In this document: in pieces, positions 34,327-43,550 of the stretch
How the letters are laid out: each line of letters starts with the position of its first letter
Position numbering within the stretch: position 1 is the stretch's first letter
Source: Chlorogloeopsis fritschii
Lineage (GTDB): Bacteria > Cyanobacteriota > Cyanobacteriia > Cyanobacteriales > Nostocaceae
Assembly: GCF_043099315.1 (NCBI RefSeq)
Contig: NZ_CP170746.1
Direction: 5' to 3' (one strand)
DNA length: 64,000 bases
The notes under the pieces: model-generated
What the model saw: only the letters and a program-made list of their open reading frames with translations
What the model was told of the DNA's origin: nothing
Databases searched by the model: none
Position numbers and translations under genes: made by a program

Positions 34327-36417
34327 TTAAAAACTTCCAGGGATGTCATCAAGCGCTAGCAAGAAGTTAATTAAGTCAGTTTGCTGCTGTGGAGTATATC
34401 CAGCTTGTTGATCTATATAGAAATTATGTCCTGTGCCATCCAAATTACTCCGCTCCAAAGCAGGATAAGCTTTGTTGGCTCCGATGACAAAAGCCCGAAG
34501 GTTGCGATCAAATAAAGCACGCAAGCTGCTTTCAGCATCGGCAGGTATACCTTGGCTGAGAGTGCCAGTTAATCCTAACCCAGTAGGATCAATAACAGAA
34601 AAATTGCCATCTGGAGTAGCTTGCAAGCTTCCTGCCCGCACTGCCACACCACCATCGTGTAAATAGGGTGCGCTCAAAAACAAACCCCGTAAGGAAGTAG
34701 TTTTGTAACCTCCATTTGGCAATATACCTTGGGGTAAAGTTGTAGGGTTAATAGAGATGCCCCTTGTTGGTACATCTAACACTTGAGCGTTAGTAGGAAT
34801 GGGAACGGGAGTGTCAAAGCTGTATAGTTGGGGCGGCACTAACAAATTATTCAGTGCTAGGCGAGATTCGGCACGGGCTGAGTTAGTACCAATTTCCTCG
34901 ACAGGATGAATTTTGTTGTCGGTGAAGAAAGGTGGAATGTGGCAAGTTGCACATCCGGCTTGCTTAAACACTTTTGCCCCACGCACAACAGAACCACTTT
35001 TGAGTGCTTGCTGGTTTTCGGGAGTTTGGTTAGCAGGCGGCACCAAGCTATTTTGAAAAGCTGACATAGCATTGTTAGCAAATAGAAAAGTGCCACTGGC
35101 AATGTCATCCGGATTGCCAGTATTAGGACTAAAAACCAAACCGTTAAATGTAAATAAGCTAGGTTGCAGATTTGGATAAGTACCCGTACCTGGAGCAGGC
35201 ACTTGATCTTCTAGTTCTGCTTGCGTAGCATTGGGTGCAACCTGCCGCAGCCACTCTGAGGGTTTTACTGGCGAGCCTGACGGTAAACGCAGGCTTGGAT
35301 CGGCGGCATTTTGGAGAAATGTACCAATATAAACTTCTGGATCGATGCCAAGAGTTTGTTCGCTTAATTGGGCAGCTGCCAACAGGTTAATTTCTGAGGA
35401 ATGAACGGCATTATTGAGAACACTGAGTCCCGCAAAAGGGCCAACCGCAGCTTCACCAGCCGTTCCATAGGGATGATTCCCAAATGTAAATAGATTGGGA
35501 ATTTGGGTTGTATTGTTAATACCATCTGGTGTACTCTCAAAATGACCAAAAGGCACATCCATTACAGCATCATCGAAGGCTTGTTCAAATTTCTGAGGAT
35601 CGGGCAATTGTACTAAATTACCTTTACTATCGATGATTGTCTTGCCGTTACCTTGGAATTGCGGATCTAAGGGATTAAATTTCAACCGCGCAAACCCCGC
35701 AGCCGTATTTTGTGCAAGTGCAATCAATATAGGAGTGGCTATTTCGCCATTAGGTGCTCCAGCAAGGCGTTTACCATTCTTATCAATTACTGCATGGCAG
35801 ATTGCACAGGTGATATCGCCATTAGATTTCAGTCCTAAAGGAAAAGTCCCTCCCGCCTCTACTTTTAAGCCTGTATTAATACGAGTTCCTTGGGAAAATG
35901 TCCGACTACCCAAGGTTATATTTTTCAGGAGGGTAATCTCTAAGTTGTTTGTTGATTGTCCTTGCAATTGGGCGATCGCTATTCCTATTTCTGGGAAGAG
36001 GTTCTCTAAGCCCAGTCCAAAACCAAAAACTCTTTGTAAACCAAAAGTGTCACCAATTTTTCTGTTAAAAAATATGTCTTCTCCTTGGCTGATTAATTCC
36101 GACGTGATTTGGACTGCTCCTACTTTTTGATAAGAAACAGGATCGTTAGGATCTAGTCCTTGTTTTTGCACTAACTTTGCAGCTTGTTTTGGACTTAGCA
36201 GTTGACCAAAATAGTCATAATAACCAAGTGGTTGAGTAGGAGCAGGTTGCAGAAGGTTTATATTTGCAAAAGTTGCTTGGCTTGCCATCAACCAATTTGA
36301 TAGCAGAATGCCAGAAAAACTCATGACAAAAACGAATACGAGAAAGATAATCCGCGCCTTGAAAGCAAACAATCCCCTAAATATAGTAGTTTTAGGGTTT
36401 ATTTTTGATGGTTTCAT
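34327..36417 (-). CDS. Di-haem cytochrome c family protein (MauG/cytochrome-c-peroxidase-like)
   Basis: The 696-residue protein has a single membrane anchor near residues 15-45 (IIFLVFVFVMSFSGILLSNW) and two haem-binding CxxCH motifs: CAICH at residues 204-208 and CATCH at 489-493. The C-terminal half contains the peroxidase-like segments TSLRGLFLSAPYLHDGG and a final NFLLALD helix typical of this superfamily. The long insertion between haems is larger than in classical bacterial cytochrome-c peroxidases (about 340 residues). The role is probably thylakoid or periplasmic redox chemistry, but substrate is unknown. It is convergent with the pentapeptide gene. Confidence 0.87.
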   Translation of the reverse strand: MKPSKINPKTTIFRGLFAFKARIIFLVFVFVMSFSGILLSNWLMASQATFANINLLQPAPTQPLGYYDYFGQLLSPKQAAKLVQKQGLDPNDPVSYQKVGAVQITSELISQGEDIFFNRKIGDTFGLQRVFGFGLGLENLFPEIGIAIAQLQGQSTNNLEITLLKNITLGSRTFSQGTRINTGLKVEAGGTFPLGLKSNGDITCAICHAVIDKNGKRLAGAPNGEIATPILIALAQNTAAGFARLKFNPLDPQFQGNGKTIIDSKGNLVQLPDPQKFEQAFDDAVMDVPFGHFESTPDGINNTTQIPNLFTFGNHPYGTAGEAAVGPFAGLSVLNNAVHSSEINLLAAAQLSEQTLGIDPEVYIGTFLQNAADPSLRLPSGSPVKPSEWLRQVAPNATQAELEDQVPAPGTGTYPNLQPSLFTFNGLVFSPNTGNPDDIASGTFLFANNAMSAFQNSLVPPANQTPENQQALKSGSVVRGAKVFKQAGCATCHIPPFFTDNKIHPVEEIGTNSARAESRLALNNLLVPPQLYSFDTPVPIPTNAQVLDVPTRGISINPTTLPQGILPNGGYKTTSLRGLFLSAPYLHDGGVAVRAGSLQATPDGNFSVIDPTGLGLTGTLSQGIPADAESSLRALFDRNLRAFVIGANKAYPALERSNLDGTGHNFYIDQQAGYTPQQQTDLINFLLALDDIPGSF

Positions 36418-36633
36418 ATTGTAAATAATTAAAAAGAATTAATTAGGCAAAAACGCCAATTATGTAGATGCACAAATACTAAAAGTATTTTGATGTGTGT
36501 TGATTATAATGAAATAACTATCAATTACGTAAGTATTTATTTATCAATAGATATATTTTGAAAACCAAATTAATATTGTCATTTCAGAATGAGATGCTTG
36601 GGGTGATATGCCATTTAGACTGGACTCTCTACT

Positions 36634-36957
36634 GTGGAGCGATGGCTAGATGGAAAAGCAACATCTGAAGATTGTCAGGATGCCTTCGATGACTTAAGTA
36701 TCAGTAATGAAATGGAACCATTGGATGCGATCGCCTTAGCTAACGAAATTGTTAGCTATCTCCTAAATGCTTGTGTGGATGTCAGCGAACAATCTTTAAG
36801 AAGCGATCTAGCTTGCGATTTGGCATGGGCTATTTATACAGCCGCAAAACTTCAAGAACGCCGGGGAAATGTAGGAAATTTAAAGCAGATTTTGTTAAGT
36901 TATGCAAATTTCATCCGAAAATCCCCAGAGTATGAAAATCTATTGAATTTCAACTGA
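36634..36957 (+). CDS. Hypothetical protein, 107 residues (GTG start)
   Basis: The protein starts at GTG and reads MERWLDGKATSEDCQDAF. It is acidic and helical and has no transmembrane segment. No family is recognised. The start is uncertain: no Shine-Dalgarno is visible, and a short ATG frame (36608) overlaps it out of frame, ending inside. The frame is otherwise intact. It stands between a cytochrome gene and a convergent hypothetical gene. Confidence 0.5.
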   Translation: MERWLDGKATSEDCQDAFDDLSISNEMEPLDAIALANEIVSYLLNACVDVSEQSLRSDLACDLAWAIYTAAKLQERRGNVGNLKQILLSYANFIRKSPEYENLLNFN

Positions 36958-37011
36958 GTATCCCAAGAGAGTTCTGAGCAAGTAGTAAAACCCAAGCTGT
37001 ACTAGACTCAA

Positions 37012-37941
37012 CTAAAATAACAGTAACCCTTCCACAACTTCAGAGATTACCTGAAGGTGATTAGGCATTTTCCCAATATAGAGATAATCGTACAGTTGAT
37101 TTCTGGCACAGTGTCCATGTAGTAATCCTCCAGAAAGTAAGCGCCCTCTAAGGAAATCAACAAAGCTAATTTCATCATCGTCGTCAGAGATAACACAGTC
37201 TGCCTTGGCCATACCAACCTCAAAACCCATTGGCTCACAAGTGCTCATAGCCATGCCAACTGGTAAGAAGTCTACAGTCAAAACTGCTGGGTCAATTTTA
37301 TTTTTCAGACAATAGTCGCGAGTCCAATCATCGACTTTTCCTGCTGCCCAATCTTGCTGAAACTTCTTCTTCGTCTCTAAAACTTCTGTCAGGCTTTCTT
37401 CTAAACTCAAAAAGGTAATTCCATGCATATACCAACGTAGCTCATCATTGTCAGATAAGTGATCGGACAAATTTGAGCCATTATAAAAGCTTAAAGCGAT
37501 CAGAGTTGGGTCAAGCGACTGAATTAAATCTTTTGATATAGGTTTTGATGCAAACAGATTAACTGAATGAACATATTCATACCAAGCACGAACAGAAAAT
37601 GGTAGTGTTCCCCACCGTTGTTCAAAGTCATCTAAAAACTGTAAGGTGTGGGACTGAACTGGAACAAATGCCCGATCGGATTCTAAAAATTGAAAACCTA
37701 ATTTCTTGAGACGATGTACTATCATCTCTAAATTAATCTTGACACGCCTCATAGTCTCGCGTGCAACGGCTAGAGCATCACTTCTTAAAGGCTCCTCAAC
37801 AATTTCACCTAATGCTTGAAGTTCATCCCAAACATTTTTGCGATCGCCTGTCAAATAACGAGAGAAAAATGACTGTTCTGGCATAATGTCAAGATTCTTG
37901 TCTTGATAAATACTGTTACTGTACCCAGAAAAAGCGCTCAT
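37012..37941 (-). CDS. Conserved hypothetical protein
   Basis: The 309-residue protein has no membrane segment. A central region, FLDDFEQRWGTLPFSVRAWY followed by EYVHSVNLF, resembles SMI1/KNR4-like or related folds where a WGxLPxSxRxxY stretch recurs, but I am not sure. A low-complexity acidic part (CVISDDDDEISFVDF) lies near the C-terminus. The ATG at 37941 overlaps the TGA of the short upstream gene by proximity (four bases), suggesting co-translation; an alternative ATG at 37884 begins MPEQSF. Function is unknown. Confidence 0.6.
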   Translation of the reverse strand: MSAFSGYSNSIYQDKNLDIMPEQSFFSRYLTGDRKNVWDELQALGEIVEEPLRSDALAVARETMRRVKINLEMIVHRLKKLGFQFLESDRAFVPVQSHTLQFLDDFEQRWGTLPFSVRAWYEYVHSVNLFASKPISKDLIQSLDPTLIALSFYNGSNLSDHLSDNDELRWYMHGITFLSLEESLTEVLETKKKFQQDWAAGKVDDWTRDYCLKNKIDPAVLTVDFLPVGMAMSTCEPMGFEVGMAKADCVISDDDDEISFVDFLRGRLLSGGLLHGHCARNQLYDYLYIGKMPNHLQVISEVVEGLLLF

Positions 37942-37944
37942 CAC

Positions 37945-38187
37945 TCATGGAGTGCCTGGAGTTTCCTTCTTCGGTGTACCGTATAAATAATGATCGTGTT
38001 CGCTAGCCCAATCGGATGGTGCGTCAACAGTTCCTGCGATCGCCTCCAGCACATCCCAAGCATCCCCAGATGATGGCTCCTTCAACTCTTGAATTGTAAT
38101 CACATAACGTGTATTCGGCGTCAAATCCAAGGATACATCCGGACGCAAAACACTGCCATCAAATACAGCCGTTATCTTCTTGTTCAT
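37945..38187 (-). CDS. DUF104/AF2212-like antitoxin-type small protein
   Basis: The 80-residue protein begins MNKKITAVFDGSVLRPDVSL, the pattern of DUF104/AF2212-like proteins, and continues DLTPNTRYVITIQ. The C-terminal AWDVLEAIAGTVDAPSDWA segment is frequent in antitoxin-like partners of PIN toxins. No PIN toxin follows; the next gene is an unrelated conserved hypothetical protein. It is therefore either an orphan antitoxin or a partner of that protein. Call rests on N-terminal pattern. Confidence 0.6.
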   Translation of the reverse strand: MNKKITAVFDGSVLRPDVSLDLTPNTRYVITIQELKEPSSGDAWDVLEAIAGTVDAPSDWASEHDHYLYGTPKKETPGTP

Positions 38188-38457
38188 AAAAAACCTCTGG
38201 AATATTCCCCATATCTTATGCCGACAAATTTTCTAGATTCTTTATTCATTCAAAAGTACTTCAGACCTATTTTTTTCTTTGTGTTCTTTGTGTTCTTTGT
38301 GGTAGCCTGCGACAAGCCGAAGAAGGCGCGTCTACGTTAAATTGACATCTTGCACCTGTTGCAACAGCCTCTGGCTCTTGTTGATCTTGGTGCAATTTAT
38401 CAGTTAAAAAAACTTCCCAGTTCGATTAGGTATTCTTCAAGCGAGAAAGGAGTAATT

Positions 38458-38505
38458 AGCCTGCGTAGGCAGGCTTAGTTTATGTAGCCGCACCCTTCTA
38501 GGGTG
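38458..38505. repeat. Dispersed hairpin repeat
   Basis: AGCCTGCGTAGGCAGGCT forms a hairpin, followed by CACCCTTCTAGGGTG, a second one. Same style as copies near 14911 and 50255. It may also affect the 3' end of trpE (downstream on the minus strand). Confidence 0.6.
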
Positions 38506-38562
38506 TCGGAATATTTTTGTTTGAGATTAGATAAAAAGCGATCGCCTGTAACGCCTTTAACT

Positions 38563-40077
38563 TCACCGCAAACAGCGTATTGCTACTAACAAACCCCTAG
38601 CCTTATTCAAAGTCTCCTCATACTCTTTCTCCGGCTCCGAATCTGCCACCAATCCCGCACCCGCTTGCACTGTTACAGTATTATTACGTACTACCATTGT
38701 ACGAATTGCTATGGCAGTATTCAATTGTCCTTCAAAATCGTAGTATCCATAGACGCCAGAATACACACCCCGTCGAGAAGGCTCTAACTCATTGATAATT
38801 TCCATCGCTCGAATCTTGGGTGCGCCGCTCACTGTGCCTGCAGGGAAGCAAGCTTTGAGTAAATCCCATGCAGTCTTACCAGGTGCTAATTTACCCACTA
38901 CATTGCTAACAATATGCATGACGTGGGAGTAACGCTCAATGACCATTAATTCGTCTACTTTTACCGTACCACTTTCGCAGACGCGCCCCAAATCATTGCG
39001 TCCTAAATCTACGAGCATAACGTGTTCGGCTATTTCCTTGGGATCTTTGAGTAAATCCTCAGCAAATGCTGCATCTTCTTTTGGTGACTTACCACGGGGA
39101 CGAGTGCCAGCGATAGGACGTACTGTGGCGATTATCCCTCCTTCCGGATCGCGTTCTGCTTTTACCATCACTTCCGGGCTAGAACCGATGATTTGCCAAT
39201 CCTGGAAGTTAAAGAATGACATATAAGGGGAAGGATTAATCTGACGCAAGGAACGGTATAAGGCAAAAGGATCGCCAGTGTACTCTGTTGATAAACGCTG
39301 GGAAATTACGACTTGGAAGATATCGCCAGCTTTGATGTATTCTTTTGCTTTAACAACGCTAGCGCAGAATTCTTCGCGGGTGAAATTACTTTGATATTCC
39401 TCTATTCCCGCTAATGCTCGATTTTCTGGTGGCTTCCATTCCAACAAGGTACTTTGTGGTGAAAGTGGTAGAGATAGTTTATGAACCATTTGAGTGACGC
39501 GATCGCACGCTTTTTCATACGCTGCTTGTAAATCCACATTCGGATCGCGCAAATCGGCATAAGCGATCGCCCAAATTTTCCGCTTTACCTGATCGAAAAT
39601 CAACAGTTGATCTACCTGCATCCACAAACCATCAGGGATATTCCGCTCATCTTGGGGATGAACTGGCACACGCGGTTCTATCCACTGAATCAATTCATAG
39701 CCCCAAAACCCGAACAAACCACCAATTCCTGGCGGTAATTGGGGTAACTTGACTGGGTTTAGGGCTTCTAAGCATTGAGCTAAAGCTGTAAAAGGATCAC
39801 CTTCAAATACAACTTGGGAACCGTCGCGATGCATCTGGGTAGTATGATTTCCCCTTGCTTCCAAAATCCATAAAGGATCACAGCCCAATAAACTATAGCG
39901 TCCTAGTTTTTCCCCACCTTCTACTGATTCCAACAAAAAACTATAAGGTTGTCCGGCACATACCTTATACCATGCGGAAACAGGCGTATCTAAATCCGCT
40001 ACCCACTCTTGATATACCGGAACAAAGTTGCCAAATTTAGCTAAATCGGAGAATTGAGAGAAGTCAGGGAAAATCAT
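38563..40077 (-). CDS. trpE: Anthranilate synthase component I
   Basis: The 504-residue protein turns chorismate into anthranilate with glutamine-derived ammonia, the first step of tryptophan synthesis. Family features are visible: the tryptophan-feedback motif LLES (SFLLESVEGGEKLGRYS), and the catalytic segments QVVISQRLS, VRPIAGTRPRG, HVMLVDLGRNDLGRV and GTVSGAPKIRAM. This is component I only; a glutamine amidotransferase (component II) is not in the window. It is followed on the same strand, upstream, by psaD 151 bases away; the psaD-trpE adjacency is common in cyanobacteria. pabB is the alternative, but the LLES site favours trpE. Confidence 0.92.
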   Translation of the reverse strand: MIFPDFSQFSDLAKFGNFVPVYQEWVADLDTPVSAWYKVCAGQPYSFLLESVEGGEKLGRYSLLGCDPLWILEARGNHTTQMHRDGSQVVFEGDPFTALAQCLEALNPVKLPQLPPGIGGLFGFWGYELIQWIEPRVPVHPQDERNIPDGLWMQVDQLLIFDQVKRKIWAIAYADLRDPNVDLQAAYEKACDRVTQMVHKLSLPLSPQSTLLEWKPPENRALAGIEEYQSNFTREEFCASVVKAKEYIKAGDIFQVVISQRLSTEYTGDPFALYRSLRQINPSPYMSFFNFQDWQIIGSSPEVMVKAERDPEGGIIATVRPIAGTRPRGKSPKEDAAFAEDLLKDPKEIAEHVMLVDLGRNDLGRVCESGTVKVDELMVIERYSHVMHIVSNVVGKLAPGKTAWDLLKACFPAGTVSGAPKIRAMEIINELEPSRRGVYSGVYGYYDFEGQLNTAIAIRTMVVRNNTVTVQAGAGLVADSEPEKEYEETLNKARGLLVAIRCLR

Positions 40078-40227
40078 AGTTTGTAAATTTAGGGACTAGG
40101 AACTAGAGAAAGTCTGAAGTCTGTAGCTACCATGCAGGCAGTTGACTGCTGGGTAAAATAAATTTACATATTTTATACTTCAGATTTCATACTTCTCTAG
40201 TCTCCAGTCCCAAATTTCCCTATTTAA

Positions 40228-40656
40228 CTATGAATTGGGAGCGTCGTAGGTAGCTGTACCGCTGAACTTAAGTTTGGCAGGGCTGGGATTTTGTCCGATT
40301 CTGCGATCGTTGTAACGGACTTTTTGACGCCCTTGGTTAACCTTCTCTGGGAAGACACCATCAGCTGGGTGGATATAAGCAGTTTCTCCGTTGGGATAAA
40401 TCCGGTAAATTTTGTAGTCCGTGATTTTGAACCTGCGGAGTTGACTGCCCAAAGCTATGCATTGCTCTTTACGAGCAAGATACAACAAGTTTTGTCCTTG
40501 CCGCATTTTGGCTGCGCCACCAGTGGGCATTTCAAAAACTTGCTCTTTTGGGCTAGTCCAAGTGATAGCGTATTTTTCTTCCACTTCTGCTTTCTTGAGC
40601 AAGCCGCCAGTGCTGCCGCCAAATATCGGAGTTTGTCCAGAAAGTGTTTCTGCCAT
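40228..40656 (-). CDS. psaD: Photosystem I reaction centre subunit II (PsaD)
   Basis: The 142-residue protein begins MAETLSGQTPIFGGSTGGLL and continues with the conserved YAITWTSPKEQVFEMPTGGA, then the basic FKITDYKIYRIYPNGE and HPADGVFPEKVN. This is the stromal/cytoplasmic subunit that docks ferredoxin on photosystem I. Length matches cyanobacterial PsaD (139-143). The ATG at 40656 fits family starts. It lies upstream of trpE on the same strand and is probably its own strongly light-regulated unit. Very firm call and a good marker that the organism is oxygenic. Confidence 0.98.
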   Translation of the reverse strand: MAETLSGQTPIFGGSTGGLLKKAEVEEKYAITWTSPKEQVFEMPTGGAAKMRQGQNLLYLARKEQCIALGSQLRRFKITDYKIYRIYPNGETAYIHPADGVFPEKVNQGRQKVRYNDRRIGQNPSPAKLKFSGTATYDAPNS

Positions 40657-40739
40657 AGAGGTTTCTCTCAACAGTTTTTAGGGAATCGTAACACCGCAAC
40701 AGGGGTTATATTGCGATTGTGTAAGGAACTGTAACAGTT

Positions 40740-40884
40740 GTTTGGGGATTAGGGATTAGGGACTAGGGACAAATAAGAGGAGGGGGAGAGGGGGAGAGTG
40801 GGGGAGTGGGAGAATTTATCAAAAACATTCCCCTTGTCCTCTTCTTAGCCCCTAGCCTCTAGCCCCTAGCCTCTAGCCCCTACT
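40740..40884. repeat. Heptanucleotide tandem repeats between psaD and the kinase gene
   Basis: GGGATTA/GGGACTA heptamers occur at about 40745-40770, and CCCCTAG/CCTCTAG heptamers at about 40848-40884. Between them is a purine-rich GAGGGGGAGAGTGGGGGAG stretch. Confidence 0.7.
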
Positions 40885-42892
40885 TACTCTTCACTCTTGA
40901 GCGCGTTTGCTCTGAACTGCTTTCAATAGCGGGTATGGTGAAATGAAATTCACTACCTTGGTTTTTTCCAGTTGATTTTGCCCAAATTTCGCCACCCCAA
41001 CCGTTAACTATTTGGCGACAAATTGCCAAGCCCAAGCCCGTACCACCAGTAGTACGCCGCAGTGCTCCCTCTTCTTGATAAAAGCGGTCAAACACAATTT
41101 CGAGGCGATTGGGTTCTATCCCCCTTCCCGTGTCAGCCACAGTTACCTCAACCATTTTATTATCGTTGCGAGTAGCTTTAATGGTGATTTGCCCTTCTGG
41201 TGGTGTAAATTTACAGGCGTTGTCTACAAGTTTGGCGATCACTTCCACCAACCAATCACCATCCGCTCTCACTAGGGGTAGGTTGGGTGCGATTTTGGTT
41301 GTAATTTTAGGTAGTGGATCGGTGGCAATACGGGTACGAATACGACTGAGTGCTAAATCTATACATTCTTGTAAGCTGAGGGATTCTGGATGCCACTCTA
41401 CCCGCCCACTTTCAAGGTTAGAAAGCGTGAGGAAATCTTGGACAAGTTTTCGCATCCGTTCGGAATCGGCAAGGGCTGTATTCAGCATTACTTGCTGTAA
41501 TTCTAAAGGCATATCAGGTTCGCTCGCAAGACTTTCCAAGCAGACTTGAATTGTAGATAAGGGTGTGCGAAGTTCGTGTCCAGTAATAGCAATCAGGTTG
41601 CTGCGAGTGCGATCTAGAGCTTCGAGTTGCTGGTTCAAGTCTTCTAGGTTAGCGTAAGCTTCTGCTTGAATCAGCGCTGCTCCAATTTGGGTGGCGATCG
41701 CTTTTACTAAATCCAATTCGCCGGCTTGCAAATCGTGGGGAGTGTGGCTGCAATAGTGCAATTCCACAATTCCCAACAATCGCCCCTGAAACAGCACCGG
41801 TTCCATCAACCAAGAGCGAATGGCAAATTTTTCCACCAGATGCCAAAGCGCTTTTGAATTACTTACCCGCGAATCGTTGACAGTATCAACAACACAAACG
41901 CCTTCATCTTGTTGGATAACTTCCTGAAATAGAGGATTATTTTCTAAAGGCCAAGCTTGCCCGGCAACAGATAAAACATTAGGACTCAAAAATTCGTGTT
42001 CAATGATTGCTTGGGTATCTGAAGCTTGAGCACGATAAATTAAACAGCGACAAGCCCCCAAGTGTTGTCCCAACTCTTGCGCTGCAACTTTGAGAATCTC
42101 TTGAGGATTGAGCGATCGCCTAATTGCAGTGCTAATCGAGTTGACTAAGCGTTCTTTGCGCGCTTGGGCAGCAATAGAACGATAGGCTTTGTGCAATTTG
42201 TACTGACTAGCTTGCAGGTATGTCACCAAACGCTGTACAAACGGATCAGTATCAATGTCACAAGCGTATTCGCTTAGTTGCTGTATTGGCTTTGAGTCAC
42301 TCTTGCGCTCTCCAATTCCAAAGCGCTGGCACACCAAATCAATCTTATCTATCAACTCAGGTCTGTAATTTAAAATCCTCTCCAAAAGCAATTCAGCAGC
42401 TTTGAGGCTAACTCCCCTTTCTGCTGTCCAAATACCCTCAAACCTCCGTGCTGCATCCATATCTAGACTAGGGCTTAACTCTCTTAACTCTTTATTTTTG
42501 GCAAGAGAGCCAATACTTTCTCGGCATACTAGGCAAGTAGCGTAATTTTGAGCAATTACTATCAGATGCCACTCCTGACTTAAGGCATCATCTGGTCTAA
42601 AAGCTATCTTTTCATAGTATTCCGAGCTATTAGTGAAATCTGTTTCTGGAGCAGATAACACGTATATTTGATTACTTCGCTGGGCAAGCCGCTGATAACG
42701 ATGAGCTTCTTGGCGATAAAATCGCTCTCGTTGAAAGCTAGCAATTACTAAAGGCTGCTCTAAAGTGGCAGCCAAAATCTGATCTTCCATCGCATGAGAA
42801 AGAGCCGTTAGCGAAGCTTTGAAATATAATTGGGGCCGCAGGTTAGGTAAAGCCTGAAGCAGATCGCTCAGCACGGAAATTGAAATGCTCAT
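40880..42892 (-). CDS. DICT-GAF histidine kinase
   Basis: The 670-residue protein has no transmembrane segment. The N-terminal ~240 residues read as a DICT sensory domain (a diguanylate-cyclase/two-component-associated module frequent in cyanobacteria). A GAF-like domain occupies the middle (CRCLIYRAQ to LVKAIATQIGAALIQAEAYA). The kinase has the H-box ITGHELRTPLSTIQ, N-box VDNACKFTPP, G1 VADTGRGIEP and G2 GGTGLGLAI. No response regulator is adjacent. Signal unknown; bilin binding is possible only if a Cys ligand is present, which I do not claim. Confidence 0.9.
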   Translation of the reverse strand: MSISISVLSDLLQALPNLRPQLYFKASLTALSHAMEDQILAATLEQPLVIASFQRERFYRQEAHRYQRLAQRSNQIYVLSAPETDFTNSSEYYEKIAFRPDDALSQEWHLIVIAQNYATCLVCRESIGSLAKNKELRELSPSLDMDAARRFEGIWTAERGVSLKAAELLLERILNYRPELIDKIDLVCQRFGIGERKSDSKPIQQLSEYACDIDTDPFVQRLVTYLQASQYKLHKAYRSIAAQARKERLVNSISTAIRRSLNPQEILKVAAQELGQHLGACRCLIYRAQASDTQAIIEHEFLSPNVLSVAGQAWPLENNPLFQEVIQQDEGVCVVDTVNDSRVSNSKALWHLVEKFAIRSWLMEPVLFQGRLLGIVELHYCSHTPHDLQAGELDLVKAIATQIGAALIQAEAYANLEDLNQQLEALDRTRSNLIAITGHELRTPLSTIQVCLESLASEPDMPLELQQVMLNTALADSERMRKLVQDFLTLSNLESGRVEWHPESLSLQECIDLALSRIRTRIATDPLPKITTKIAPNLPLVRADGDWLVEVIAKLVDNACKFTPPEGQITIKATRNDNKMVEVTVADTGRGIEPNRLEIVFDRFYQEEGALRRTTGGTGLGLAICRQIVNGWGGEIWAKSTGKNQGSEFHFTIPAIESSSEQTRSRVKSK

Positions 42893-43550
42893 GAACGTCC
42901 TAAGGGAGCCACAATCTGGGCAAGATCCACATCACAGCTGCATTGTACAAATTACAACGAACTCTAAAGTCAAACAGATAGTTGCAATATGTAAAGAATG
43001 GTAAATAGCAGCTATATGGTAACTTTGGCAAAAGCAGGCGCAATCCGCATTGCTGTTAACAGTAAACTAAGGGAGGCGCTGGAGTGTCTGCATAATGCTC
43101 GATCAAAAGCAGATAGCGAACACCACCATTGTAGACTCACTTTTGTTTGTTTCCTGTACTTTTTGCAGCACAAGCTATGCACCTAGATGTTGTTTATCCA
43201 CTTGCTAGCATCGTAATTTTCCAAAAAGTAGCTATTAGCTCAATATACAATCTTGCATTGCACTGCTAACAACCAAATATAGGCTGTTGTTGGACGAAGT
43301 GTATGAAGTATGTGCTTAAAAGCACAATTTAAAATTCCTATTTTTTTCTGTTTGAGCTTTATAAAACTTTAATTAAATATACAATTATAAAGATTTAGTG
43401 ATGTTTCTCTGATGTGTTGCTGATTTTTAGGCGGATGTGATTATTATTTTTGTTCATATAGCTTATAAGATTTTCCAAGAGCGTCTTTTATCCTGTTGAC
43501 GCTAAACTGACTCAAAACAAAGTATTGACCTTTACACGGAATATTGGCTG
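42893..43550. other. Intergenic region upstream of kinase and debranching genes
   Basis: These genes diverge across about 650 bases. The region is AT-rich and must hold both promoters. Short frames here have no motif and are not called. Confidence 0.4.

Noticed and set aside
37012..38187. Classical toxin-antitoxin pair from the DUF104-like and 309-residue genes
   Set aside because: The larger protein has no PIN, RelE or other toxin signature; the pairing is noted only as possible.
42998..43186. Small 62-codon plus-strand frame upstream of the debranching gene
   Set aside because: No family, motif or clear ribosome site; probably chance.
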